From a virus, in the IMG/VR virus record IMGVR_UViG_3300038678_000291, positions 1 to 64,000 of that record: 64,000 nucleotides of DNA; one strand, 5' to 3'. Shown piece by piece: positions 46,491 through 55,452 of the stretch; position 1 is the first letter of the stretch; the number at the start of each line of letters is the position of its first letter. Below the pieces are notes generated by a model, which was given only the letters and a program-made list of their open reading frames with translations, did no database searches and was not told the DNA's origin. Position numbers and translations under genes: made by a program.

Positions 46491-46792
46491 TGTCTAATAA
46501 TTGTATATATTTAATACAGGAATACAAAAGAGACCTCCTTGATATTTATCCTGCTGAACGCCTTCTGCATGGGGAAAGACATATAAATTATGGGCACGGT
46601 TGTAAAACTAGGAATGGAACAAAGGTTAAGTTTCCCAACATGATGACAATGTGTGGGGAAATTATTAGAGCGGATTTGGATTTTTGTTATGAACTGTATC
46701 CAAGCGGTATGGAGATAGCAGGAGAAACTCAATATCCAAAAGAACCCACATGCAAAGAATGCAAAGAAGCTTTTATGCCGGGGGAAATGTGA
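46490..46792 (+). CDS. Unknown small protein
   Basis: 100 residues, TAATG overlap with the previous gene. It has six Cys including CKECKEAF, so possibly metal-binding. Unknown. Confidence 0.5.
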   Translation: MSNNCIYLIQEYKRDLLDIYPAERLLHGERHINYGHGCKTRNGTKVKFPNMMTMCGEIIRADLDFCYELYPSGMEIAGETQYPKEPTCKECKEAFMPGEM

Positions 46793-47040
46793 GCAAAGAA
46801 GAGGCAGAAATTAGAGCACATTGTCTGGCATTATGCGAGTTGGTTTGGGGGCCAAGCCTTAAGGAAAATTGCCAGGGGCATGCAGAATGTATGTCATTTT
46901 ACAGGAATGTCGTACAACCCAGCCAGACCGAGTATATATGTAAATGCAAGCCTTATGGGATATCGCCCATCCAGGCAATATCAACTGATACCATAGCATC
47001 GAGTTACTTAAGGTGTAATCCTGTTTTGGGAGAGCGATGA
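46789..47040 (+). CDS. Cysteine-rich small protein
   Basis: 83 residues, GTG start in a GTGA overlap. HCLALCELVWGPSLKENCQG and YICKCKP; seven Cys. Likely zinc or iron-sulphur site. Unknown. Confidence 0.5.
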   Translation: MSKEEAEIRAHCLALCELVWGPSLKENCQGHAECMSFYRNVVQPSQTEYICKCKPYGISPIQAISTDTIASSYLRCNPVLGER

Positions 47041-47318
47041 GCCAATCAAAATTAATACACAGAAAACTGATTGACGATAAGGTTCGTGGTGGTTATTCTG
47101 AGCGAAATTGGCCGATAGAACGTAACAGGGAATACTGGGATAAACCTGGCATGCCACATCGCCGATGTATTCTTTTGCCTGTTGATGAGCAGGGCGAGTA
47201 TTCACGATGCGAGCCGGGATTTGTTGTAAAAGAATCACATGTTGAAGATGATGTTCGGAAGGGTGTTCTCCTTGTCGTTGACAAGGCAGAGCTTGTGGAT
47301 GTTTCTCTCTGTTCGTGA
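47037..47318 (+). CDS. Unknown small protein
   Basis: 93 residues, ATGA overlap. NREYWDKPGMPHRRCILLPV and FVVKESHVEDDVRKG; mixed fold. Unknown. Confidence 0.5.
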   Translation: MSQSKLIHRKLIDDKVRGGYSERNWPIERNREYWDKPGMPHRRCILLPVDEQGEYSRCEPGFVVKESHVEDDVRKGVLLVVDKAELVDVSLCS

Positions 47319-47330
47319 TATGGGGAAGAC

Positions 47331-47606
47331 ATGAGCTATAGAGACACAGAAAATCATTGCATTAAGTTGGTAACGGATTTTACATTCTCTGATGCTAATT
47401 GGAACGATAAACTCATTGGCATTGAACTTGGACGCAAAGAAATTGAAGAGATTCAATTTTCAACCGGCTGTTTCATGTTTTCTTCTTATGTGGCAGCGTT
47501 GAGAGGAGAAAAAAGATTATCTCCCGAAGAGTGGACTTTCCGTGGAGACAAAATTATTCCAGTAAATAAAGAAAGCCACATAAGTCTTTCTATTAGAGGG
47601 GCATAA
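47331..47606 (+). CDS. Unknown small protein
   Basis: 91 residues. CIKLVTDFTFSDANWNDKLIG; mixed fold, with GGGGAAGAC before the start. Unknown. Confidence 0.45.
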   Translation: MSYRDTENHCIKLVTDFTFSDANWNDKLIGIELGRKEIEEIQFSTGCFMFSSYVAALRGEKRLSPEEWTFRGDKIIPVNKESHISLSIRGA

Positions 47607-47620
47607 TTTCTCAATCGGGA

Positions 47621-47827
47621 ATGCCGAAGATGAGCAAAACCTTTAAGCAAAAAATTGATACACTAAGGCAGCAGATGGGTACATATGGGTGTGATTTATC
47701 AAACCTTACAGATCAAGAAGTAGCTGACGGAGTCAGAAGTGTTTGTGCTGTATTAATTGAGAAGGGTGGAGGACTTAAAGAGTTTTTTGAAGGTATGGCG
47801 ACGATTAATAAATTAAAAACAACCTAG
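47621..47827 (+). CDS. Unknown small helical protein
   Basis: 68 residues; the ATG at 47630 is an alternative start. KQKIDTLRQQMGTYGCDLSNL then a helix. Last gene before a terminator. Confidence 0.45.
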   Translation: MPKMSKTFKQKIDTLRQQMGTYGCDLSNLTDQEVADGVRSVCAVLIEKGGGLKEFFEGMATINKLKTT

Positions 47828-47867
47828 CCTAGTCAAATTGAGGGTCTTGGCGACCTTGTCATGCTGA

Positions 47868-47930
47868 GGGCTGGATATGGAAGGCAACCACACACTGTGG
47901 CAACCCCTTCCCGTCCAGCCCTTTTTCTTT
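47868..47930 (+). terminator. Nested intrinsic terminator
   Basis: GGGCTGGA pairs with TCCAGCCC, inside it GGAAGG with CCTTCC, inside that CCACA with TGTGG. TTTTTCTTT follows. This is a strong terminator 12 bases before the portal gene, so the portal gene must be reached by readthrough, antitermination or a separate start. Confidence 0.8.
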
Positions 47931-47941
47931 GTAGGGTTTTA

Positions 47942-50107
47942 ATGTTAACCAATCTAATCCAAAACATAGGCCACGGCTTCGGGAACGCCCGTGGCGCATT
48001 CTTGGCTGGCTATCAGAAGGCAAGTGGTGGCTGGAGAGACCTGGAAGCTATCTGGTCAAGTGTCTTGGGTGAATCTACCACTAACAGGAAAAGAACCGCC
48101 GCCCTTCAACTCAGGGAATTTCAGTCCTGGATTTACATTATCCTGACTACCATTTATGGGCGCACATCTACAGTCCCTTGGAACCTCAAGGTACAGCGGC
48201 CAGACAATACGCTAGAAAACTTGAATAACCAGCATGACCACCCGCTCCACAAGCTTCTCACCAAACCAAATCCGTTTATGACAGGTACCTTCTTTCAGCA
48301 AATTATTCAGACACAACTTGACCTTACCGGCATGGCCATGATCTGGAAAATTAGGAACGGCTTGCGCCGCCCCGCCGAACTATGGCCACTTAATATTTCC
48401 GAGTTTATGGATTTTATTCCCGGCACCACCACTAAAGATTTTATCAAAGGCTATCGCTTTACCAATATGGAGTTTCCTGTTGAAGATATTATTTATCTCT
48501 ATTATCCTAATCCTAACCCCACCTTTTTCTCCACACTTGCATCCCAACAGACAACCAATTTGTTTGCCAGCCTTGCGGGGATGTCGCCTATTCAGGCTAT
48601 GGCCCGGACAGTAGATATTGAGAAATATATTGAGGTTTATGAGCGGGATTTCTTTGAAAACTCCGCCAGGCCCGATGTAATCCTGACAATGAACGAGAAA
48701 AAGAATCTTGGCGAACCAGAGAGGGAAAGGATATTAACAAAATGGAAGCAAAAACACCAAGGCCCAAGGAAATTTTGGGAGCCGACGATTCTGAAGGATA
48801 TGACCGCAGAGATTCTCAAAACCAATAACAAGGATTTCCAACTTGCCAAAACAGCTAACTGGACCAAAGACATGTTGTTTGCTACCTACAGTGTACCGGA
48901 GGGGAAGGCGGGGCTGGTCAAGGATATAAACAGAGCCAATCAGATCGGGGTAGATATAACCTTCAACGAGGAATGTATTCAGCCTCGGCTAAATTTATGG
49001 GATGAGACATTCACCAACCAGCTTGCCCATGAATTTGACGAGAAGCTGGTAATCCAGCACGATAACCCGGTACCATCAGACAAGGAATTTATCCTCAAGC
49101 GGCAGGAGTTTGAGGTTAAGAATTATATTAAGTCTATCAATCAAATTCGTGATGAGTCGGGCTTGGATAATGTTGATTGGGGGGATAAGCCCTGGATGCC
49201 GCTTAACCTAGTACAGGCTGGTAGTAGCCCTGTAGGTGAAGGTGAACCGGGAAAGCTTTATACCGTCCCCGTGCAACTGGAAACCAAAAACTGGCTGGAC
49301 GATCCTGAGCGCAGGAAAGCATACTGGAAACGATTTGATGCGCGGGCAAAGAAACATGAGTTACTGTTTATCAAGGTAATGCGGAAGCTATTTGCCGATC
49401 AGCAAAGGGAGGTGCTGGCGAACTTAGCACGGCTTGCGCCACAGATAGAGTCGCAATTTGCTGGCTGGCATAAGGGTAAGGTGGCTCGGTATATCAAGAA
49501 AAATCCCCGCCTGGTGGCCGGAATATTATTTGACGAAAAGGAGCAGATTAAAGTATTTGAAAAGGCTGGTAAGCCGCTAATCAGCGATGCCTTTGAAGAT
49601 GCTGGCACCGAGATGTTTAGCGACCTGGATATTGAGTTTAGTTTTGATCTGCATAACGCCAGGGCGGATAAGTTTATTAAGGGCCGGGCTGGTAAATATG
49701 CAGGGCAGGTAGTAGGCACCACACACAAAACACTGAGAGAGACCCTTCTGGAAGGCTTCAGAGAGGGGGAGTCTGTCTCACAGCTTGCTAAGCGCATAAG
49801 GCATGAGTTTGACATAGCAGACCGCCACAGGGCGATTGTCATTGCCCGCACTGAGGTAATAGGCGCATCCAATGCTGGCAGTCTTGAGGGGATGAGGCAG
49901 TCGGGGGTGGTGAAAAAAAAGGAGTGGCTGGCTTCCCTGGATGATAGGGTACGGGATAGTCATGTTTCAATGGATGGGCAGGTAGTGGGGATTAACGAAC
50001 TATTCACATCTGGCGATGGTAATACGGCGCAACACCCCGGTGGGTTCGGGGTGGCAGAAGAGGATATTCAGTGCCGATGTACCACAGTGCCCGTGATTGA
50101 GGTGTAA
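47942..50107 (+). CDS. Portal fused to MuF-type head protein
   Basis: 721 residues from the ATG at the terminator edge (MLTNLIQNIGHGFG). Residues 1-430 are an HK97-type portal (FQSWIYIILTTIYG, HPLHKLLTKPNPFMTG, LTGMAMIWKI, RPAELWPLN, FATYSVPEGKAGLV). Residues about 600-721 are the SPP1 gp7/Mu F domain (ARTEVIGASNAGSLEGMRQSG, DDRVRDSHVSMDGQV, DIQCRCTTVPV). Two proteins that are usually separate are here one chain. The portal forms the DNA entry ring; MuF proteins ride on it. Confidence 0.88.
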   Translation: MLTNLIQNIGHGFGNARGAFLAGYQKASGGWRDLEAIWSSVLGESTTNRKRTAALQLREFQSWIYIILTTIYGRTSTVPWNLKVQRPDNTLENLNNQHDHPLHKLLTKPNPFMTGTFFQQIIQTQLDLTGMAMIWKIRNGLRRPAELWPLNISEFMDFIPGTTTKDFIKGYRFTNMEFPVEDIIYLYYPNPNPTFFSTLASQQTTNLFASLAGMSPIQAMARTVDIEKYIEVYERDFFENSARPDVILTMNEKKNLGEPERERILTKWKQKHQGPRKFWEPTILKDMTAEILKTNNKDFQLAKTANWTKDMLFATYSVPEGKAGLVKDINRANQIGVDITFNEECIQPRLNLWDETFTNQLAHEFDEKLVIQHDNPVPSDKEFILKRQEFEVKNYIKSINQIRDESGLDNVDWGDKPWMPLNLVQAGSSPVGEGEPGKLYTVPVQLETKNWLDDPERRKAYWKRFDARAKKHELLFIKVMRKLFADQQREVLANLARLAPQIESQFAGWHKGKVARYIKKNPRLVAGILFDEKEQIKVFEKAGKPLISDAFEDAGTEMFSDLDIEFSFDLHNARADKFIKGRAGKYAGQVVGTTHKTLRETLLEGFREGESVSQLAKRIRHEFDIADRHRAIVIARTEVIGASNAGSLEGMRQSGVVKKKEWLASLDDRVRDSHVSMDGQVVGINELFTSGDGNTAQHPGGFGVAEEDIQCRCTTVPVIEV

Positions 50108-50108
50108 A

Positions 50109-50333
50109 ATGGCCTTTATACAAGACGACACAAAAATACAATTGATAAGGTTGTATGGGATTTTTTTGATTATTTGTGCTTGTATAAGTATCCCAATAAG
50201 GATAATAGAAATAACCTATGGAGAAGCCGAGCTTTTAAACAAGGCTCTGAGCTTAAATTTTTATGAGCTTGCCTGTGGGATGTTTTTAAAAAGCAAGCAT
50301 ATTAATTGTTTAGAGATATTTAGAAGGATGTAA
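50109..50333 (+). CDS. Small membrane protein
   Basis: 74 residues (MAFIQDDTKIQLIRLYG), with a membrane segment GIFLIICACISIPIRII. The start lies just after the portal stop. Unknown. Confidence 0.45.
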   Translation: MAFIQDDTKIQLIRLYGIFLIICACISIPIRIIEITYGEAELLNKALSLNFYELACGMFLKSKHINCLEIFRRM

Positions 50334-50361
50334 ACAGGGCAAATCAGCTTGGGGTGGAGAC

Positions 50362-50682
50362 ATGATATTTAAACCAACAGACATAGACCTAATCGTGAAT
50401 TCATATGAACATGGCGAGCAACTTGGCTTTCGTGCTGGGATGGCAATGGCGCTAAACGATGATTGGATACAAAGAGCCATGAACGAGGCCGTGCAATCAG
50501 ACCACTGGCTTAACGGAAATACTACAACCGCAAGCAACGAAGGAACCACGCAAGTAACGCAACAGGACGTAAGAAACGCTATTATTTTAGCTAAAGGCGA
50601 AAAACTTACGCCAAAACTTAGCTGTTTATATAACTGGGAATCTGTTCCTGTTGAATCGGTGGTTAGGCTAGCATTAACTTAA
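50362..50682 (+). CDS. Unknown protein, head region
   Basis: 106 residues with GGGGTGGAGAC upstream. IDLIVNSYEHGEQLGFRAGM, then a Thr-rich linker. Unknown. Confidence 0.45.
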   Translation: MIFKPTDIDLIVNSYEHGEQLGFRAGMAMALNDDWIQRAMNEAVQSDHWLNGNTTTASNEGTTQVTQQDVRNAIILAKGEKLTPKLSCLYNWESVPVESVVRLALT

Positions 50683-50689
50683 TCAGACC

Positions 50690-50986
50690 ATGAGACCAAT
50701 AGCTTACCTTAAGTCAATAATTTTCAATTTGCGGATAGCTTGGCACAATTGGCGATACCGCCGCATGTGGGATAAAGAGCAGTGGGCTAACTGGGCAACC
50801 ATTGCGGATATGCCACTCAGCAAAAAAGAACTCAAGAAGGCAGCCCGCCGAGGCATAGTGGAGACAAGACAGACACGAGGGGCGGGGACCGGTATGCTCA
50901 CCACGCAATATCGGTTTAACAGGGGTGTCCTGGGAGAATATTATCTTAAGGGTAGTTTGATTAAGGCTGCATTAAAACGAGGTTAA
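50690..50986 (+). CDS. Basic protein, head region
   Basis: 98 residues, strongly basic (LRIAWHNWRYRRMWDKEQWAN, KKELKKAARRG). May bind DNA or act in the head. Unknown family. Confidence 0.5.
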   Translation: MRPIAYLKSIIFNLRIAWHNWRYRRMWDKEQWANWATIADMPLSKKELKKAARRGIVETRQTRGAGTGMLTTQYRFNRGVLGEYYLKGSLIKAALKRG

Positions 50987-50988
50987 TC

Positions 50989-51387
50989 ATGGCATTAATA
51001 AACGGAAAAGATAGAGGCGGTCAAGCAGTATATAGATTAGCCGACGGCAAAATTATCCCCGTTGCGATATTGTTAGATACTGATGGAAATGTGATCCCGG
51101 TTCCAATAAGAAAAGACATGGAGGGAGGCGGGAAAATATCTGTTGGAACTACCGCCGTAGAAGTTACTTTTACCGGAACAACAACAACGATAATCATTAG
51201 CGCCGACCCAGAAAACACAGGGACACTATATGTTGGAAAATCAGACATTGATAGCAGCGGTAATAATTCTTTAACATTCCTGGAAGCCGGAGAAGATATA
51301 GCAATAAGATACGATGACAGCGAAAATCCTATTTATATCGTTGCTTCTGTTGCCAGCCAAAATTATTTTAAAGGAGCTTTGCTTTAG
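50989..51387 (+). CDS. Virion surface protein
   Basis: 132 residues. It starts INGKDRGGQAVYRLADGKII, a short motif also found in the broken gene at 52303-52470, then a beta-sandwich pattern (TAVEVTFTGTTTTIIISADP, TLYVGKSDIDSSGN). Likely decoration or fibre protein. Confidence 0.55.
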   Translation: MALINGKDRGGQAVYRLADGKIIPVAILLDTDGNVIPVPIRKDMEGGGKISVGTTAVEVTFTGTTTTIIISADPENTGTLYVGKSDIDSSGNNSLTFLEAGEDIAIRYDDSENPIYIVASVASQNYFKGALL

Positions 51388-51825
51388 ATGCAAATAATTA
51401 AAAACGCAAAAACAAGAATCTTTCCCGGTGGGCAAAAGTTTAAAGCTGAAAAGAATCTTACATTTTCCAATGATACGGGAACATTGACACTTTTCAACGT
51501 CACTGGGGATGTGATTGTAGAAATTATTCCAATTGTCATTACTGCAGTAGTATCCGCAGCGGCAGCAAATATTAGGTTAGGTATTGTTGGTTCTACCAAT
51601 GCCATGATTGCGGATACACTGGCAACCGACTTAGGTCTTGGGTTGTTATGGGTATCCTCCGAAGTTGATAGCAAAATAGAACCATATGATGCTGCTAGGC
51701 GTTTTATGGTTACAAGGGGGACTGATATTGTATTAACCCTATCAGCACAAGTTGATTCTGGCGCAATTACTTTTTATTGTTTTTGGACACCGTTATCTAA
51801 CGATGGAAAAGTTGTTGCAACTTAA
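51388..51825 (+). CDS. Virion protein, beta-rich
   Basis: 145 residues, immediately after the previous stop. ITFYCFWTPLSNDGKV, VIVEIIPIVITAV; a beta-rich single domain likely on the capsid or tail surface. No enzyme motif. Confidence 0.5.
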   Translation: MQIIKNAKTRIFPGGQKFKAEKNLTFSNDTGTLTLFNVTGDVIVEIIPIVITAVVSAAAANIRLGIVGSTNAMIADTLATDLGLGLLWVSSEVDSKIEPYDAARRFMVTRGTDIVLTLSAQVDSGAITFYCFWTPLSNDGKVVAT

Positions 51826-51840
51826 GGACGGTAAAAGAAC

Positions 51841-52278
51841 ATGTCACACATAGCGGAAAAAGAAACAGCTTATGATAAGGCTAAAGTAGGGGACGAGCAT
51901 TTTCATTCCGCTTCTAAGGTATACCCAACGGGTACAACAGGTGCGGTAATAACATCGGCTTCAGATGCCTGGACGCTAGGAAACTTTACTGAAATTGTAC
52001 CCGTGAACACCATTACAGAAGATTTTGACATTCATTGGGTAAACATTGAAGGCGTGAGTGCTGACGGTATTTACGAAATTGTTTTATATGCGGCTACCAC
52101 AGAGATCGGGAGAATGAGGTTTACGGCGACCGATATAGCCAATGCAACTTTTTTGGCAGAAAGAAAAATGCAGACGAAAATACTGTTTAAAAACACACAA
52201 ATCCAAGCAAAAGTTATGACTGATAACGGAGGGCAGCAAGATACCGTAACGATCTCTTTGCATTATCACACATATTAG
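51841..52278 (+). CDS. Virion protein, beta-rich
   Basis: 145 residues. SHIAEKETAYDKAKVGDEHF then strands (DGIYEIVLYAATTEIGRMRF, DTVTISLHYHTY). Probable capsid-associated structural protein. Confidence 0.5.
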   Translation: MSHIAEKETAYDKAKVGDEHFHSASKVYPTGTTGAVITSASDAWTLGNFTEIVPVNTITEDFDIHWVNIEGVSADGIYEIVLYAATTEIGRMRFTATDIANATFLAERKMQTKILFKNTQIQAKVMTDNGGQQDTVTISLHYHTY

Positions 52279-52302
52279 CAATTATGGCCGAGGGGCAAAA
52301 CA

Positions 52303-52470
52303 ATGACATTTCTGGAATGCGGACAGGATAAAGGCGGACAGACGGTGAAATAAGTACCCGGGGGGCTTGTTGTGCCAGCTACAATTGCAGTTGACCAATA
52401 CGGCAATCCACTAGAGCAGCAATTGGCGGGTGCTTCGGTAAATTTTGTTTTAGCACAGGCGGTTTTGTAA
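52303..52470 (+). pseudogene. Broken paralogue of the 50989 gene
   Basis: With GAGGGG upstream, MTFLECGQDKGGQTVK is followed by TAA (52351-52353), and the same frame goes on as VPGGLVVPATIAVDQYGNPL to 52470. The whole resembles the N-terminal part of the protein at 50989-51387 (GKDRGGQAVYRLADGKIIPV, DTDGNVIPV). So a point change or readthrough stop splits it. Too short to be complete. Confidence 0.55.
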
Positions 52471-52482
52471 AGGGGCGTTGCA

Positions 52483-52656
52483 ATGGAGAAACAAGACGAA
52501 AAGCAAGCGGAAAAAGATTTTCCCAAGTGGTTTAGATTTATGTTTATTTTGTTTGGATTTATATATCCCAAGAAAAGCGTGAGGCTTGCTGCTGTGCAGG
52601 CTTGGAATAATAATTTTGGTTATATTTGTAAGATGACAGAAAAGGACGTTAACTGA
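52483..52656 (+). CDS. Small protein with hydrophobic segment
   Basis: 57 residues (MEKQDEKQAEKDFPKWFRFM), AAGGGGCGTTGCA before the ATG; FMFILFGFIYP is a short hydrophobic part, then amphipathic helix. Unknown. Confidence 0.5.
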   Translation: MEKQDEKQAEKDFPKWFRFMFILFGFIYPKKSVRLAAVQAWNNNFGYICKMTEKDVN

Positions 52657-52671
52657 AGGAGGTTGTTCTAA

Positions 52672-52833
52672 GTGGAAAAAGACCAAATACCTAGCATCAA
52701 AATCACGGTAGACAAAAAAGCCATGAAGGCAGTTGTTGCTACCGCAAAAACATTTAAAAAAGTAGAAAGGCTTTTAAAGTCAAACGGCGAATTACTTGCC
52801 GAAATTCTTGAGGGCACTCTGAAAGGAGTCTAA
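52672..52833 (+). CDS. Small basic helical protein
   Basis: 53 residues, GTG start with AAGGAGG upstream (MEKDQIPSIKITVDKKAM). Helical second half. TAATG overlap with the next ORF. Confidence 0.5.
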   Translation: MEKDQIPSIKITVDKKAMKAVVATAKTFKKVERLLKSNGELLAEILEGTLKGV

Positions 52834-52898
52834 TGCCCTTTTCTGTCAGGGAGTTTATGGTAGGAGCAGAAAAGTTCCCGCTTCCCAAAAGCATATAA
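52833..52898 (+). CDS. 21-residue peptide
   Basis: MPFSVREFMVGAEKFPLPKS plus Ile, in a TAATG overlap. May only couple translation to the next gene. Confidence 0.3.
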   Translation: MPFSVREFMVGAEKFPLPKSI

Positions 52899-52899
52899 T

Positions 52900-53055
52900 A
52901 TGCAACTTAAACAATCAACGGTACTGGAAAACTTAAAGACCAGGATTGACCGCTTGGCAAAGGAAGGATTTTTTGGTATACTAAAGATAACCTTTGTCAA
53001 GGGGGAGATAAGCGTGGTAAAGCAGGAGGCACTTTTTAAGCCGGAGGAAGTATGA
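52900..53055 (+). CDS. DUF2292-like small protein
   Basis: 51 residues. VLENLKTRIDRLAKEGFFGI then ITFVKGEISVVKQE: helix and beta hairpin like the gene at 46311-46490. Unknown role. Confidence 0.55.
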   Translation: MQLKQSTVLENLKTRIDRLAKEGFFGILKITFVKGEISVVKQEALFKPEEV

Positions 53056-53147
53056 ATAATTCTGAGCTAGCAGGTTGGATTGTGTGTCTCATAATATTCG
53101 TTGTAGGATTGGTTGCGGGCGGAAATTTACAGTACAAAATCAATTAA
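53052..53147 (+). CDS. 31-residue membrane peptide
   Basis: MNNSELAGWIVCLIIFVVGL, one membrane segment. ATGA overlap with the gene before it, whose end carries GGAGGAAGT. Conserved style, unknown role. Confidence 0.5.
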   Translation: MNNSELAGWIVCLIIFVVGLVAGGNLQYKIN

Positions 53148-53196
53148 TTAAGATAACCAACATAACATAATCTGACTGACCTGGTCAGGGAAACTG

Positions 53197-53245
53197 AAGG
53201 GTCGGGTATAGGAGCTAACCACTTCTTGCCCGACCCTTTTTGCGT
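53197..53245 (+). terminator. Intrinsic terminator before the prohead protease
   Basis: AAGGGTCGGG pairs with CCCGACCCTT, 22-base loop, followed by TTTGCGTTTG. As at 47868-47930, a terminator sits directly before a head gene. Confidence 0.75.
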
Positions 53246-53273
53246 TTGTGGAGAAAAAGAGGAGACCGTTGCA

Positions 53274-55442
53274 ATGGCTTATTTCATAGGGAAAACAGAG
53301 GACGGACAAGACATTTACGGAATGGATTTTGATATAGAGGTTAAGGAGGCTAAGCAGACCGAGGACGGTAAGCGTGTAATTTCTATGATTGGCTCTACCC
53401 CCAGCGTGGACAGGGATGGGGATACCATCAACCAGTCCGGGTGGGATTTAAGGGCATTTAGAAGCAATCCCGTGGTTCAGTGGGCACATAGCCACGCCAT
53501 TCCCGCCATAGGCCGAGCCAACAAGTTTATCAAAAGCAAGGAATCTCTGGATTTCCAGGAGATAGAATTTCCCAAAGAAGGGATACATCCATTCGCCGAC
53601 ATGATTTATGCGCTGCTCAAGGATAAATTTATCAGGATGTGCAGTGTCGGGTTTATTCCTCTCAAGCATGAAAAACGGGAAGTTGAGGATGACGAAAAAG
53701 ACCGTTTCTGGTCACCTCGTAATTTTATCAAGCAGGAGCTTTTGGAACTTTCCATCTGCAATGTGGGTAGCAATAGAGATGCCTTAGTCTACCTCCAGGG
53801 CAAGGGATTCAAGGGTGATGATGTGAACAAGCTGTTTGACTCCATGATGATCCAAGAGAAGCGGGTTATCCCCTATAAGCAGACCCCCAAAGACCCAGAG
53901 GATGCCACTTGGAACGGCCCCAAAGAGGTAGCTGCTGCCGAGGTTAGCGATCTTAAGATTATGTGCACCTGGGTTGATCCTGATAACGACGAGATTAAGT
54001 CAGGCTACAAGCTGCCCCACCATCGGGCAAGCGGTCATAACACTGTCTGGAAGGGTGTGGCTGCTGCTATGGCTGCATTGCTGGGGGCCAGGGGTGGGGT
54101 GGAGATACCCGAAGGCGAGCGCAAAAGAGTTCACGGACATTTGGCAAAACACTATAAAGAATGGGATAAGCCCGTGCCTGATTTTAAAGAATATTCTGAG
54201 GCAGAACTTGAAAAGATATTTCCTGATGCTGAAAGCTGTGTGGAATGCGATAAGACCCTCAGTATTAAGCCTAGCGAAAAATTTGTCTACGAAAGCAAAC
54301 AACACCTATGTCGGAGTTGTCTTGATAATCTTAGCCTGGATTGGCCGAGCCTAGTTACCAAAGAACTCGCCGAGAAACCCTATGCCAACGAGCATGCCTG
54401 CCGCCTGAAATCCCCCGATCAATACGATAGCTTTGCCCGCAAAAACTGTGCTGTCAAGCATGACGGCAAATGCATTGACCATATCTACGGCATCAAAGAT
54501 GGTAAATCCGATTTACAAGCCATGAGATACCCGAGGGATGTATGGTCTGCTACCGACGCCCGTGCCCATTGCAAAGACAAGGGTGGAGCCTTTGAGGCAG
54601 CTAAGGAGGCGGCAAGCGAATGTCTTGAGTGTGGTAAGGCTGTCAGCCTTGAAAGCGGTGAACAGTTTACCTGCGAGGGCAAGTGCCCACTGTGTGAGGG
54701 ATGCTTTGATAAGGCGAAGGGCACGGCCAAAATTGACCTTTCTGGCCTAACCAGGAGGTTTTGTGTTGAGTGTAACAAGGAAATTGATTTTATGAAAAAG
54801 GATACATTTGAAATCAATGATGACATAAAGGTCGTATGTATTGAGTGTGTCGACATTGGAATCAAGGCTGGGGCTGAAATTGAGCCATGTGCTTTTTGTG
54901 GAAACGATGTTACAAGCAAACTCGTTTGCGAATCATGTGTCAAGGCCGGTGCAGTCCTAAACCGTGCCAACAAAAAGAAACTAAGGGACGCTATGCGTCT
55001 TATCGGTGAAGTCCTTGCCTCTTCCGAACCGGCGGTAGAGGACGGAAGGGATGCCACTGACACTAAATCGCAACCCCCGGAAGAGGTCGATTTTCAAACC
55101 CTCAACGTCGAACAGCGATTGGCTGCCTTTGAAGTGAGTTTCGCGGAGGGGATAAGGCAACTCAGAGCAGATATTGCTGCTTATGCCAAGTTTACGGGCC
55201 AATCACAGACCGCAGACAAAGACGAGATTGACCTTGACGATGATTCCGAAGCTCCTGACGAAATCAATCTGGAGGAACTGGAGCTGTCCTCCAATCCCGA
55301 AAAGGACAAAGACGAGATTGATTTGGGCACCACTTTAGTTGACGGTAAGCAATTCCTGGAAGAGCTTGGCAAGGAAATCAACCAGTCGGTTACAAATGTA
55401 GTGACCCAGGAATTTAACCGTGTAACCGGCAAAGTAGACTAA
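53274..55442 (+). CDS. HK97 prohead protease fused to zinc-ribbon and scaffold-like parts
   Basis: 722 residues. Residues 20-190 are the S78 protease: ISMIGSTPSVDRDGDTIN, VQWAHSHAIPAIGR (His) and RMCSVGFIPLKHE (Ser). Then a KLPHHRASGHNTVWKGVAAA / VHGHLAKHYKEW domain often attached in phages, one zinc pair set (CVECDKTL, CRSC), a YANEHACRLKSPDQYDSF domain, and more CxxC pairs (CLECGK, CPLCEGC, CVECNK, CIECVD, CAFCGN, CESCVK). The acidic helical tail resembles a scaffold. So one chain joins protease and possibly scaffold, with at least three zinc ribbons between. Confidence 0.85.
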   Translation: MAYFIGKTEDGQDIYGMDFDIEVKEAKQTEDGKRVISMIGSTPSVDRDGDTINQSGWDLRAFRSNPVVQWAHSHAIPAIGRANKFIKSKESLDFQEIEFPKEGIHPFADMIYALLKDKFIRMCSVGFIPLKHEKREVEDDEKDRFWSPRNFIKQELLELSICNVGSNRDALVYLQGKGFKGDDVNKLFDSMMIQEKRVIPYKQTPKDPEDATWNGPKEVAAAEVSDLKIMCTWVDPDNDEIKSGYKLPHHRASGHNTVWKGVAAAMAALLGARGGVEIPEGERKRVHGHLAKHYKEWDKPVPDFKEYSEAELEKIFPDAESCVECDKTLSIKPSEKFVYESKQHLCRSCLDNLSLDWPSLVTKELAEKPYANEHACRLKSPDQYDSFARKNCAVKHDGKCIDHIYGIKDGKSDLQAMRYPRDVWSATDARAHCKDKGGAFEAAKEAASECLECGKAVSLESGEQFTCEGKCPLCEGCFDKAKGTAKIDLSGLTRRFCVECNKEIDFMKKDTFEINDDIKVVCIECVDIGIKAGAEIEPCAFCGNDVTSKLVCESCVKAGAVLNRANKKKLRDAMRLIGEVLASSEPAVEDGRDATDTKSQPPEEVDFQTLNVEQRLAAFEVSFAEGIRQLRADIAAYAKFTGQSQTADKDEIDLDDDSEAPDEINLEELELSSNPEKDKDEIDLGTTLVDGKQFLEELGKEINQSVTNVVTQEFNRVTGKVD

Positions 55443-55452
55443 GGAGCATAAA

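Noticed and set aside
49399-49872. 157-codon reverse frame inside the portal gene
   Set aside because: It is antisense to a conserved MuF domain, has no ribosome site and a Ser/Leu-rich composition typical of a shadow frame.
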